From Chloroflexota bacterium (GTDB lineage: Bacteria; Chloroflexota; Anaerolineae; B4-G1; DUEL01): a DNA stretch of 64,000 nt. Shown piece after piece: positions 54,194 to 63,947 of the stretch. The stretch lies in contig JADBJJ010000027.1 in assembly GCA_014874475.1 (NCBI GenBank), forward strand, positions 283,793 through 347,792. The letters are read 5' to 3'. How positions within the stretch are numbered: position 1 is the first letter of the stretch; each line of letters starts with the position of its first letter. Both the position numbers and the translations under genes were made by a program. The notes under the pieces were generated by a model that worked only from the letters and a program-made list of their open reading frames with translations, made no database searches and was not told the origin of the DNA.

Positions 54194-54798
54194 TGGAAGA
54201 AACGTATATCCCTAACCGATTCGGGCGTTTTCTCCTGATGGCTTTGGAGCAATCGTTGGGCACTCCTGGCTTTCAGGCAGTGTTGGGTCGCGCCGGCCTC
54301 CGCCATCTATCTGTCTACCCGGCCGACAACCTGGAGAGGAAGTTTCCGGTTGGCCTCATTCCCCGGCTGATGACCGCTCTGGAGGAGATGTACGGGGTGG
54401 AAAAGGGACGGGATCTGGCATTTCAGACCGGACGCGTCTGTTTCCATCTGGGGATTTCCGACTTTGGCCTCCTGGCTGACGCAGTGAGCCTGGTATTTCC
54501 TCTCCTCCCGTCTCCGGTCCGGGCCCGGGTTGGGATAGAGATAGTGGCGGAAGTGTTCAACCGGTTCACCGACGGGAACATTCAGGTCCGGAAGGAAGGC
54601 GACCATTTCCTCTGGGTGGTAGAGCGTTGCGGTATATGCCAGGGACGGACGTCCTCTTCTCCTTGTTGCTATCTCCTGACCGGTCTGCTCCATGAGACAG
54701 TCCATTGGGCGATCGGCAGGGATTCCGTCCACGTCACGGAGGTGGCTTGCGCGGCGGCTGGCGGACCCCACTGTGCGATGGAGATAGACCTGGGATGA
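54193..54798 (+). CDS. V4R-domain (hydrocarbon-binding) protein
   Basis: A 201-residue protein. The C-terminal region has the V4R Cys pattern: ERCGICQGR, SPCCYLLTGLL, VTEVACAAAGGPHCAMEIDLG. V4R domains bind small hydrophobic molecules and possibly zinc, and occur in sensors and in bacteriochlorophyll 4-vinyl reductases. The N-terminal half has the helical region that usually precedes V4R. Its ATG lies on the last base of the hydrolase stop codon; a GTG 3 bases earlier is also possible. Confidence 0.8.
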   Translation: MEETYIPNRFGRFLLMALEQSLGTPGFQAVLGRAGLRHLSVYPADNLERKFPVGLIPRLMTALEEMYGVEKGRDLAFQTGRVCFHLGISDFGLLADAVSLVFPLLPSPVRARVGIEIVAEVFNRFTDGNIQVRKEGDHFLWVVERCGICQGRTSSSPCCYLLTGLLHETVHWAIGRDSVHVTEVACAAAGGPHCAMEIDLG

Positions 54799-54846
54799 AA
54801 ACGTCCCGCAGGTGAAATCTGCGGGAGGTAGATCATCTGGAGCCTT

Positions 54847-56121
54847 ATGCGGAAGATTATCCTGAGAGACCGTAGGTTTATCCACCCATTCAACGAGCCA
54901 GCCCGCGAACTGCGAGTGCTGAATAAGCCCCTTTGGCTCTATCAGCGGGACCTTCTGGCGCCGTACGTTACCCAGGAGCGGGAGGTGGATTCCTTCAGCG
55001 AAATCGGTCCGGAGCGGGTGGAGACCCTGGTCTATCGGGAGAACCTCTTCTTTGACAAGCCCTTCATTGATACCTTTATCCAGAAAGCCCGCAAACTGGG
55101 CAAGGCCTGCCAGGTTGCTTTTCCTCTGGATGATAAGGCCATCGTCGCCCATGTCCTCCCCCTCCAGCAGACTGTCCGCCGGGAGGGCGACCTCTATGTG
55201 GCGGATATGTGGTACTTTCCCCACGGCGTTGAGGAAACCGTTCGGCCACTGATTATGCACACCGAGCCCCGCGAGATGGGGTACTATCGGGTCCCCACCC
55301 ATATGTCCAACGTCCTGGGGGACCTGGTCTATCAGGTGCCCACGCGAGCGTTCCTGGCGATTGAATCGTGGGTTCATGTCTTGCTGGCCAATATTATCTT
55401 CGGCATTTTCGCTGAAGCGGCCCGTCTGGATAAGGCCATTGAGGAGAACGTCTGGCTGCAATTGAAACTCTTCTGGCGAGCCCTGCTGGAACAAAAGCAG
55501 GTCCTCTCTTCGTCCGCCGTCGTCAAAATTGGCAAGAACTGCTCTATTGATCCCAGTGCGATCATTCGGGGGCCGACCATTATCGGCGACAATGTGGACA
55601 TCGGCCCGGGCGCAGTGGTGGATATTTGTGTCATTGGCAATAACGTCACCATCTCCGATGGTTGCCATTTGATGCTGAGCGTCGTCAGCGATCGTTGTTT
55701 CCTGCCCTTCCGCGCCTCTCTCTTTGAGACTGTCCTGATGGAAGATACGATGGTTGCCCAAAACACCTGCCTGCAATTAGCGTGTGTGGGGCGGAGCAGT
55801 TTCATCGGCGCCGGGACCACCTTTACTGACTTTAACCTGATTCCCAATCCGCTGCGGACCATACGCGGCGACCGCCTGGCGCCAACGGGGATGGCCGTCC
55901 TGGGCGGATGCGTGGGACACCATTGCCGCATCGGTTCGGGGCTGGTTATCTATCCGGCCCGGACCATAGAGTCGGATAGCATTCTGCTGGCCTCGCCCCG
56001 GCGGCGGGTGGTGATGAAAAATGTCTCCTACGAGGAGAGCGACGCTCAACGCATCCCTGGGGCGACCCGAATGCACCCGCGCCTGTACCCGCGCCTGGAT
56101 GAAATCCGGAGGCAGAAATAA
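54847..56121 (+). CDS. Left-handed beta-helix protein with a conserved N-terminal region
   Basis: A 424-residue protein. The first about 235 residues have no recognised domain but contain FIHPFNEPARELRVLNKPLW and VADMWYFPHG segments. I recall similar proteins in Chloroflexota genomes, sometimes misleadingly annotated as transporters. Residues about 235-400 are a hexapeptide-repeat left-handed beta-helix (GKNCSIDPSAII, GDNVDIGPGAVV, GNNVTISDGC), as in acyl- and nucleotidyl-transferases. One hydrophobic segment lies near residue 180. It is placed between the V4R and acyl-reductase-like genes. Confidence 0.7.
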   Translation: MRKIILRDRRFIHPFNEPARELRVLNKPLWLYQRDLLAPYVTQEREVDSFSEIGPERVETLVYRENLFFDKPFIDTFIQKARKLGKACQVAFPLDDKAIVAHVLPLQQTVRREGDLYVADMWYFPHGVEETVRPLIMHTEPREMGYYRVPTHMSNVLGDLVYQVPTRAFLAIESWVHVLLANIIFGIFAEAARLDKAIEENVWLQLKLFWRALLEQKQVLSSSAVVKIGKNCSIDPSAIIRGPTIIGDNVDIGPGAVVDICVIGNNVTISDGCHLMLSVVSDRCFLPFRASLFETVLMEDTMVAQNTCLQLACVGRSSFIGAGTTFTDFNLIPNPLRTIRGDRLAPTGMAVLGGCVGHHCRIGSGLVIYPARTIESDSILLASPRRRVVMKNVSYEESDAQRIPGATRMHPRLYPRLDEIRRQK

Positions 56122-56182
56122 CGGGCACGAAGGACGCTGATGGCGCTGGACAGGATACGCAGACCCCACTCCGGAGCCTGAT

Positions 56183-57268
56183 ATGGACTCGTTTGCCTTC
56201 ATTCTGCACCCATTGGACCCTAAGGCGGACGTGGCGCGGAAATATCCGAACCTGGCCCGCTTGTTGCCGGTGAGGGCGATCCACTTCCTTTCGCTCTACT
56301 GGCCCCCACTGGTGCTTTCCCATGTCCGGGGTGTTCGCTCCGCTGCCACCGGCCGGGAAGTGGAGGGCTGGCTGCTGGCCTGTCCGCTGACCGCGCGGCG
56401 GATGCTGGAGGTGCCGCCCCGGGTTGCCTACCGGAAAATCATCCAGACCGGGCGTCTGGCGGAGCGGCTGGGGGCCCGCATCCTGGGCCTGGGTGCCTAC
56501 ACTTCTGTGGTGGGTGATGGCGGGCTGACGGTCGCCCGGGCGTTGCAGATTCCGGTGACCACCGGGGATAGTTATACCGCTGCTCTTTCGGTCCAATCCC
56601 TTCTGGATGCAGCGGCCCAGGTGGGCATTGACCCGGAGCAAGCCATCGTCGCGGTCGTCGGCGCGACAGGGGCCATTGGTAAGGCCTGTGCTCGGTTGTT
56701 GGTTCCTCGGGTGGGCCGCCTGATCCTGGTAGGCCGCCGGGCCGATGCCCTGGAGGCCACGCAGGCTCAACTGGCCGGTGAGGCTGGCCTTCCGGTGGAA
56801 GTCGCCACCGACATCGCCGCTATCCGCTCCGCCGACCTGGTGCTCAGCGCGACCAGCGCGGGGCGTCCTATTATCTTCCCGGAGCACTTGAAGCCGGGGG
56901 CTGTCGTCTGTGATGTAGCCCGCCCCCGGGATGTCTCTATGCGGGTTCACCGGGAGCGGGAGGACGTGCTGGTGGTGGACGGGGGCCTGGTCCAGACCCC
57001 TGGCGGGGTTGGGCTGGGGTTTGATTACGGCCTGCCGCCCGGACTGACCTTCGGCTGTATGGCTGAGACGATAACCCTGGCGCTGGAAGGCCGGTTTGAG
57101 GATTACACTGTCGGGAAGGAGTTGGATATAGAGCGGGTGCGGGAAATTCAGAAGATAGCGGCTCGGCATGGATTCCACCCAGCCTCATTGCATTGCCTGG
57201 ACCATCCGCTCCCGCCCGAACGGGTTCGCACTGTCGCAGCGTACCGAAAGACAGGGCCGCTGCAGTAG
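56183..57268 (+). CDS. Acyl-ACP-reductase-like NAD(P)-dependent dehydrogenase
   Basis: A 361-residue Rossmann-fold enzyme. The order of motifs resembles cyanobacterial long-chain acyl-ACP reductase (AAR): LGLGAYTSVVGD with TTGDSYTAA, the nucleotide loop VAVVGATGAIGKACARLL, VVDGGLVQTP, GCMAETITLALEGRFEDYTVGK, and RHGFHPASL at the end. AAR makes fatty aldehydes from acyl-ACP. A generic amino-acid/shikimate dehydrogenase-like annotation is the main alternative. The nucleophilic Cys should be checked by alignment. It precedes the receiver-GGDEF-like gene by 49 bases. Confidence 0.7.
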   Translation: MDSFAFILHPLDPKADVARKYPNLARLLPVRAIHFLSLYWPPLVLSHVRGVRSAATGREVEGWLLACPLTARRMLEVPPRVAYRKIIQTGRLAERLGARILGLGAYTSVVGDGGLTVARALQIPVTTGDSYTAALSVQSLLDAAAQVGIDPEQAIVAVVGATGAIGKACARLLVPRVGRLILVGRRADALEATQAQLAGEAGLPVEVATDIAAIRSADLVLSATSAGRPIIFPEHLKPGAVVCDVARPRDVSMRVHREREDVLVVDGGLVQTPGGVGLGFDYGLPPGLTFGCMAETITLALEGRFEDYTVGKELDIERVREIQKIAARHGFHPASLHCLDHPLPPERVRTVAAYRKTGPLQ

Positions 57269-57317
57269 AGGTCATCTCGCTTTTGCAGGTGTCCACCCGC
57301 GAACAGGGGAGGCAGAT

Positions 57318-58211
57318 ATGAGCAAGCCGAGAATTCTGGTGGTGGAAGACGATTTTGACATCTCCAACATGCTCCGCATCTATTTCCAGAGCCAGGGCTA
57401 TGAGGTTGCCGTGGCGCCACGGGGCGGGGACGCGCTGGAGATGTGTCGCCAGCAGTTGCCAAACATCGTCGTTCTGGACATTATGCTTCCGGACATAGAT
57501 GGCTACGAGGTCTGTCGGCAATTGCGGAGCAATTTGCGGACCAGCCACATCCCCATTATCTTCCTGACTCAGAGGGATGAGCGGTCGGACAAGATCCAGG
57601 GGTTGGAACTGGGGGCCGACGACTATATCACCAAGCCCTTTGATGTAGAGGAACTCCGGCTGCGGGTAAAGAACGCCATCGCCCGCGCCACCTACGAGAG
57701 TCTGACCAACCCCACCACAGGCCTTCCCAGCGCCCGCCTCATTGAGGACCAGTTGCGCCGACTGCTCCGCCGGGATAACTGGGGGATCATCTACATCGGC
57801 ATAGACCGTCTGGAAGCCTTCAAGGAAGCCTATGGTTTCGTCGCCGCCGATGAAGTGCTCCGGTACACCGCGATGATTCTCAGCGAAACCGCTGATACTG
57901 TTGGAACCCCTGACGATTTCATCGGTCACATCGGCGGGGACGATTTCCTGGTGATCACCCGCAAGGAATTGATTCGTCCGATGGTGCAGAATATGACCCG
58001 ACGCTTTTCTGAAGGGGTCGTCACCCATTATGATTTCAAGACCCGCCAGCAGGGATACCTGGTAGTTCGGGATGACCGGGGGAATGAGCAGCGGGTGGGG
58101 CTGATGGAAATGACCGTTGGAGCGATCTCCAGCGATGATGGCCCCTTTACAGACATCCGGGAGATCACCGAAGCGGCGGCAGCGGCGCGCCGGGAGCGGC
58201 GATTGCCATAG
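57318..58211 (+). CDS. Response regulator with degenerate GGDEF domain
   Basis: A 297-residue protein. The receiver (about 5-122) has EDD near residue 10, D-acceptor in VVLDIMLPDIDGYEV, and K in YITKPFD. The C-terminal half (about 130-285) is GGDEF-like (TGLPSARLIEDQL, IGIDRLEAFKEAYGFVAADEVLR), but the signature is GGDDF instead of GGDEF, so diguanylate cyclase activity is doubtful. GGGGAGG precedes the ATG at 57318. It lies between the acyl-reductase-like gene and the giant kinase. Confidence 0.87.
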   Translation: MSKPRILVVEDDFDISNMLRIYFQSQGYEVAVAPRGGDALEMCRQQLPNIVVLDIMLPDIDGYEVCRQLRSNLRTSHIPIIFLTQRDERSDKIQGLELGADDYITKPFDVEELRLRVKNAIARATYESLTNPTTGLPSARLIEDQLRRLLRRDNWGIIYIGIDRLEAFKEAYGFVAADEVLRYTAMILSETADTVGTPDDFIGHIGGDDFLVITRKELIRPMVQNMTRRFSEGVVTHYDFKTRQQGYLVVRDDRGNEQRVGLMEMTVGAISSDDGPFTDIREITEAAAAARRERRLP

Positions 58212-58292
58212 GGATAACAACATCCTCATCGCTATGGAAGACATTGGGATCAGCGAAACTCTGATGCGCCGTATATGAGATGAATTGAAGAG

Positions 58293-61200
58293 ATGACGTT
58301 ACCGGTCCCTATTCGCAAGTGGCTGGAATATTTGAACCGTGACGGAGATCGTCGCCGGAAAGGGTCTCTGACCCCCCAACCATCCTCCGCTTCTGTTTTC
58401 GCGCCCACTCCCGAAGAACTGGCCATCCTGGAAGAAATCACCCACACCCTCAGCGCCAGCCTGGAACTGGGGGTCGTCCTCCGAAATATTCTGACCTCCA
58501 CCCGGCGGCTGATAGGCTTTGATATGGCGGAAATCACTCTCTGGGACTCCGTCCGACGTTGTCTGGTGAGCCGGGGTTCCCTGGACGCGGAGGCCTACCA
58601 CGCTGAAGTCGGTATGGTGTATGGGCTGGACGAGGGATACTCAGGGTGGCTGGCCCGCCACCGCCAGCCTCTCTTGATTCCCGAGATTTCGGCTCGCCGC
58701 GATGTTCGCCCCAAACTGGACCGGCCTGACCTCCCCTATCATTCTTACCTGGGCATTCCCCTGGATAGCGGCGGTGAGTTTGTGGGGACGCTGGAACTGA
58801 TCAGTTACCGCCCGGCGGCTTTCTCGGAGCGAGACCTGGCGCTGCTTCAGCGCATCGGCCGGTACGCGGTCACCGCCATTTTGCATGCCCGACTCTATGA
58901 AGAAGCTCGCCGTCGGGCCCTGGAACTGACCACTCTCTCCCGCGTCGCTACCGCGTTGACCTCCACGCTGGAACTTTCACAGGTTCTGCAGACGATCGCG
59001 ACATCCGTTCTGGAGGTCATCGGCTGCGATGCCTCCGCCATTTTTGTTTTGGACGAGACGGAGGGGGTTCTGCGCCTGGCCGCGACCCATGGCCTGAGCC
59101 CGGAGTACGTGCGTCGCTCCACCGTCCTGCCAGTGGCAGTTGGGGGGCGGGGGCACGCGGTCGCCGTCCGGCAGCCCATTATTGTGGAAAACCTGGCTAT
59201 GCACCCGACGCTGAGGCGGATCGCTCCTCTGGCAGAGGAGGAAGGGTTCATCGCGTTTGCCGACCTCCCTTTGCAGGTGGGGGAGCGGGTTATCGGTATG
59301 CTGGCCGCCTTCTTCTCTCAGCCCCACCATTTTACGGAGGGGGAGCGGGAGTTGCTTTCTACATTCGCTGACCAGGCGGCGGTCGCGATAGAAAATGCCC
59401 ACCTGTATGCCCGGATGGACCGGCACCTGCGCAGGCAGCAGAGTGTGCTGGCCAGTCTGCAACGGGTCGCCAGGGAACTGAGCCTCACCTTTGATCCGGA
59501 TCAAATTCTCCGGCGGGTGCTGGAGGAGTCGTTGCGCATCGCCGATACCCCCTACGGGGTCGTCCTGCTGCGCGACGACGCCGGTGCCTGGGGACTGAGT
59601 CTCTGCGCGGGCTACCTGGAAGAAGAACAGGCAGCCCTCCGCCAGGAATTGCGAGAGATTCCCCCGCCGGACCTTTTGGCAGAGTTGGAACGCTCGGTGC
59701 AGACGGTCTACTGGGCGGATGTGACGGGTCGGCCTGTACTGGGCCGGGAGGATGCCCGTTCCGCACTGGTGGTGCCGATCCGGTTTGGCGAGAGTCTGGC
59801 TGGTGCCCTGGCCTTGATCAGCCGCCGGATAGACGCTTTTGACGCCGAGGTGCGCCAGTTCATTGAAACCATTGCCGCACAGGCGTCCATCGCTATCGCC
59901 AACGCCCGCTGGCATCGGGAACAACAGGAACGGGCCTCCCTTCTCCACCGGCGAACAGACCAGTTGAGCCGGGTGTTGGAGGTCAGCCGTGCCTTCCGCT
60001 CTGATCGTCCTCTGGAGGAAGTACTGGAAGAGATTGCCTACGCCGTCCAGGAGAGTGTGGGCTTTAACATGGTTCTCATCAGTATCCTGGAGGGTGACCC
60101 ACCGGTTCTGCGGCGTGTTGCTGGGGCGGGTATCCCTCTTGCGGCCTTGGAGCGTCTGAAGCGGACCCCCCAGTCCTGGAAGGCTGTGCAGGCGGTTCTG
60201 GAGGACCGCTTCCGCATCGGTCGGAGTTATTATATCCCCGCGGAGGAGCAGGCGCACTGGCGAGGACGGCTGGATGTATATGAAGATCGCCTGGAGATGG
60301 CTTCTCGCCAGCCCGGCCGATGGCATCCCCAGGACCTCCTGATGGTGCCGCTCATTGGCCCCAGTGGGCAGATTCAGGGCACCCTCTCGGTGGACGATCC
60401 CCGCAGCGGCCGTGTCCCGGATTATCCGACCATAGAGGCGCTGGAGATTTTTGCCGCTCAAGCGGCGGCTGCGATAGAGAATGCCCACTTGCTGGAAGAC
60501 CTCCAGCGGCGATTGGACATACTGGCGACCTTCAACGATCTCAACCGGGCCGTCACAGCCCGCCTGGACCTGCAGGGCGTACTCCAGACGGTAGTGGAGG
60601 CGGTGCTACGCCTTATGCAATGCCAGGGCAGCGTCGCCTTCCTGCGGAATCCGGAGACGGGACGGTACGAAGTGCACGCGGCCCGCGGGCATGACATCTT
60701 CTCTCTCTCAGAGTGCTCATTTGCCCCTGGTGAAGGCATAGTGGGGGCGGTCGTTCAAAGCAAGATGCCCCTGGCCGTGACGGACGCCGCTGAAGAGATG
60801 AGGGCCTGTTATATTCCCCAGGGCGCCGTGGCCCTCGCTCCGCTGACTATAGGAGATGAGATCGTCGGCGTTCTGGCTGCAGACCGTCCGACCCGCAAGA
60901 CCTTTACCCCGACTGACCTGGCTGTCCTCACCGCTCTGGCCGACCAGGTGGCTGTGGCTGTCCAGAATGCGCGCCTTTTTGAGGAGTCGGTGGGCCGGAC
61001 CCAGGAACTCTCCACGTTGCTGGAAGCCGCCAGCGCCCTCTCCTTCACCCTGGACCTGGATTGGGTCCTCTATGCCCTGGGCGAGCGCCTGCTGAACCTG
61101 ACCGGTGCCGATGGCTGCGTCATCGCCGAATGGAACCGGGAGACGGACCTGGTCACTGTCATCTGGGAGTCCCGAGGGGAGACATCGCCGCTGGCCTGTG

Positions 61201-63938
61201 TAGCGTACCTGTCTACAGAGCGTCCCGTTGTGCAGGAAGTGCTCCTGGTCCAGGAGCCGGCCATCCTGACGATGGATGACTCGGAGGGACTGCCGCTCCT
61301 GCAGGAGCGGGATGCCCGCTTACTTCTGCTGGTGCCGATGGTGGCCCGGGGGCAGACGGTGGGGCTGGTGGAACTGGAGCGGCGGGAAGCCCGGCCTTTC
61401 AGCCCCAATGAGGTCCGTCTGGCTCAGGCGCTGGCCAATTATGCCGCCACGGCCATCCAGAACGCCCGTCTCTACGAGGAAATCCGCCGCTTCACCGAGG
61501 AACTGGAGCAGCGGGTGGAGGAGCGCACCCGCGAACTGGCCCAGGCCCTCCAGGAACTGACGATGGAGCGGGATCGGATGGAGGCCCTCTACCACATCGC
61601 CAGCCAGGTCGCTTCCAGCCTGGATGTGGGGCAGGTGCTCCACCGGACACTGGAAACGGTCGTCCAGGTAACCGGATCCGATCAGGGTTTCATCCTGTTG
61701 TGGGATTCCCAGACCAACACCCTGGTCCGTCGGGCGGCTGTGGGTGTGCCTACCCAGATCCCGATCACGGGCTTGCCCACCCGCTTCCGGCGGGGAGAGG
61801 GACTGGCGGGGTGGGTGCTGGCCCATAACCAGCCTATCCTGCTCTCGGACCTCTCCGTTGACCCGCGCTGGGTCCCCGGACCCGAAAGTGGTGAGCAAAA
61901 ATCTGCTCTGGCTGTGCCCTTGAGCGTGGCTGGTGAGGTCCTGGGGGTTCTCCTCCTCCTCTCCACCATTCCCGCTTACTTTACCGAAGACCACCTGCGG
62001 CTGGTAGAGGCGGCCGCTGCCCAGATGGCGAACGCGGTGAATAATGCTGCCCTCTACGACCTGATCCGTCAGCAGGCCGCAGACCTGGGAGCAATGCTGA
62101 AACAACAGCAGGTGGAGGCGGCCAGGAACCAGGCCATCCTGGACGGCGTCGCTGATGGCGTGCTCTTCGCGGACGCTTCGGGGAAGATTGTCCTCTTTAA
62201 CCCGGCGGCCGAGCGGCTCCTGGAGATTCCTCGCCAGCAGGCGATCGGGCGGAGCATTCGGGAGATGCTGGGGCTCTACGGCGTGGAGGGCCGTAAATGG
62301 CTGAAGGCGCTGGAGGACTGGGCAGCCCACCCGGCAGATCGCACCCCAGAGGACTTCGTTGCGGAACGGCTCCAACTGGGCGACCGGATCGTCAGCGTCC
62401 ACGCCGCGCCGGTCATCCGGGGGACGGAGTACCTGGGCACGGTCTCGGTATTCCGGGACATCACTGCCGAGGTGGAGGCCGACCGGGCCAAGAGCGAGTT
62501 TATTTCCACCGTCTCCCACGAGTTGCGCACACCGATGACCTCCATCAAGGGCTATGCGGACCTGCTGATGCTGGGGATGGCCGGATCTCTGAGCGAGCAA
62601 CAGAGACATTTCGTCAGCATCATCCGCAACAATGCCGAACGGATGGTTGCTCTGGTCAACGACCTGCTGGACATTTCCCGCATTGAGTCCGGCCGGGTGC
62701 AGTTGGACCTGCGGGCCTTGCACATCCACGAGGTGGTGGAACAGGTGGCCCATACTCTCCTGGGACGGGCACAGAGTAAAGGGCTTACCCTTCAGATAGA
62801 AGTGCCCGCCGACCTGCCGCTCGTCTGGGGGGACGGTAACCGGGTAACCCAGATCCTTACCAATCTGATCAGTAACGCCATCCAGTACACCCCGCCGGGG
62901 GGCCGAGTGACCGTCTCCGCTCATCTCAACGGGGATATGCTGGAAATCTCCGTCGCCGACACCGGCATTGGGATTTCCAAAGAGAACCAGCGGAAAATCT
63001 TTGACCGCTTCTTTCGGGCTGATGACCCCCTGGTCCAGGAGACGCCGGGCACCGGCCTGGGATTGCCCATCACTGCATCCCTGGTGCAGATGCACGGCGG
63101 GCAAATCTGGGTGGAGAGCGAACTGGGCGAGGGGAGTACCTTTACCTTCACCCTCCCGCTGGCGACCGTCCGGACTGCTGCTCCGTTTTTGCCAACCCCT
63201 CCGGGCACGCTGGTACTGGTAGTGGAGGACGAGGTGGATATTGCCAATCTGCTCCGAATCCACCTGGAGCGCGAAGGTTATCGGGTGCAGATTGCTGGGC
63301 GGGGCGAAGAGGCGCTCCGGATGGCTCGTGAAATACAGCCCAACCTCATTACCCTGGATATCTTCCTGCCCGATATGGACGGGTTCACTATTCTGGAGCG
63401 GCTCAAGAAGGATTCCCAGACCGCTCATATCCCGGTCATCGTGGTCTCCGTTGTTCCCGAACGGGAGAAAGGGCTTCGGTTGGGGGCAGTGGATTACCTG
63501 GGTAAGCCCATAGACGAGGAGCGGCTCATCAAATTGGTGCGGCAAGTGCTCCATCAGCAAGGGCTTATCCTGGTCGTGGATGATGACCGGGACACTCTTG
63601 CGCTGATACGAGAGGCGCTTCGCCGCTATGGTTTCAATGTACAGACCACCGAGCAGGGGAAGCGGGCTCTCCAGATCGCGCGCGAAACTCATCCCGCGCT
63701 GATTTTGCTGGACCTGAAATTACAGGATGTGGATGGCTATCAGGTACTGCGGAATCTCAAGTCCGACCTGCGCACTCGGGATATTCCGGTGGTGGTGATG
63801 AGCGGGAGCGTGACGGACGATGAACTGAAAGAGCAGAAAGCACTGGCCCTGGGGGCGGTGCGATTTTTGCCCAAGCCGTTTGCCATAGAGGAATTTGTCC
63901 GGGAGATTTCTGTCCTGCTCCAGCCGGCAACGGCATAA
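58293..63938 (+). CDS. Giant hybrid histidine kinase with seven GAF domains
   Basis: An 1881-residue cytoplasmic sensor kinase with no membrane helix. About seven tandem GAF domains fill residues 45-1255, each opening with an L-x-x-L-x-x-V-x-x-L helix and ending IENAxLY-like. A coiled coil near 1065-1095 precedes the seventh. Then come PAS (about 1275-1395), the dimerisation domain with phospho-accepting H1409 (VSHELRTPMTSIKGY), the ATPase domain (about 1510-1630; GTGLGLPIT), and two receivers (from about 1640 and 1758; LDIFLPDMDGF and LDLKLQDVDGY). It should integrate many small-ligand or redox inputs. A receiver protein follows by 9 bases. Confidence 0.93.
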   Translation: MTLPVPIRKWLEYLNRDGDRRRKGSLTPQPSSASVFAPTPEELAILEEITHTLSASLELGVVLRNILTSTRRLIGFDMAEITLWDSVRRCLVSRGSLDAEAYHAEVGMVYGLDEGYSGWLARHRQPLLIPEISARRDVRPKLDRPDLPYHSYLGIPLDSGGEFVGTLELISYRPAAFSERDLALLQRIGRYAVTAILHARLYEEARRRALELTTLSRVATALTSTLELSQVLQTIATSVLEVIGCDASAIFVLDETEGVLRLAATHGLSPEYVRRSTVLPVAVGGRGHAVAVRQPIIVENLAMHPTLRRIAPLAEEEGFIAFADLPLQVGERVIGMLAAFFSQPHHFTEGERELLSTFADQAAVAIENAHLYARMDRHLRRQQSVLASLQRVARELSLTFDPDQILRRVLEESLRIADTPYGVVLLRDDAGAWGLSLCAGYLEEEQAALRQELREIPPPDLLAELERSVQTVYWADVTGRPVLGREDARSALVVPIRFGESLAGALALISRRIDAFDAEVRQFIETIAAQASIAIANARWHREQQERASLLHRRTDQLSRVLEVSRAFRSDRPLEEVLEEIAYAVQESVGFNMVLISILEGDPPVLRRVAGAGIPLAALERLKRTPQSWKAVQAVLEDRFRIGRSYYIPAEEQAHWRGRLDVYEDRLEMASRQPGRWHPQDLLMVPLIGPSGQIQGTLSVDDPRSGRVPDYPTIEALEIFAAQAAAAIENAHLLEDLQRRLDILATFNDLNRAVTARLDLQGVLQTVVEAVLRLMQCQGSVAFLRNPETGRYEVHAARGHDIFSLSECSFAPGEGIVGAVVQSKMPLAVTDAAEEMRACYIPQGAVALAPLTIGDEIVGVLAADRPTRKTFTPTDLAVLTALADQVAVAVQNARLFEESVGRTQELSTLLEAASALSFTLDLDWVLYALGERLLNLTGADGCVIAEWNRETDLVTVIWESRGETSPLACVAYLSTERPVVQEVLLVQEPAILTMDDSEGLPLLQERDARLLLLVPMVARGQTVGLVELERREARPFSPNEVRLAQALANYAATAIQNARLYEEIRRFTEELEQRVEERTRELAQALQELTMERDRMEALYHIASQVASSLDVGQVLHRTLETVVQVTGSDQGFILLWDSQTNTLVRRAAVGVPTQIPITGLPTRFRRGEGLAGWVLAHNQPILLSDLSVDPRWVPGPESGEQKSALAVPLSVAGEVLGVLLLLSTIPAYFTEDHLRLVEAAAAQMANAVNNAALYDLIRQQAADLGAMLKQQQVEAARNQAILDGVADGVLFADASGKIVLFNPAAERLLEIPRQQAIGRSIREMLGLYGVEGRKWLKALEDWAAHPADRTPEDFVAERLQLGDRIVSVHAAPVIRGTEYLGTVSVFRDITAEVEADRAKSEFISTVSHELRTPMTSIKGYADLLMLGMAGSLSEQQRHFVSIIRNNAERMVALVNDLLDISRIESGRVQLDLRALHIHEVVEQVAHTLLGRAQSKGLTLQIEVPADLPLVWGDGNRVTQILTNLISNAIQYTPPGGRVTVSAHLNGDMLEISVADTGIGISKENQRKIFDRFFRADDPLVQETPGTGLGLPITASLVQMHGGQIWVESELGEGSTFTFTLPLATVRTAAPFLPTPPGTLVLVVEDEVDIANLLRIHLEREGYRVQIAGRGEEALRMAREIQPNLITLDIFLPDMDGFTILERLKKDSQTAHIPVIVVSVVPEREKGLRLGAVDYLGKPIDEERLIKLVRQVLHQQGLILVVDDDRDTLALIREALRRYGFNVQTTEQGKRALQIARETHPALILLDLKLQDVDGYQVLRNLKSDLRTRDIPVVVMSGSVTDDELKEQKALALGAVRFLPKPFAIEEFVREISVLLQPATA

Positions 63939-63947
63939 AGGAGGAAT

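Noticed and set aside
61320-63692. Long minus-strand open frame inside the giant kinase gene
   Set aside because: It is antisense to the kinase, PAS and receiver domains, which are all recognisable on the plus strand.
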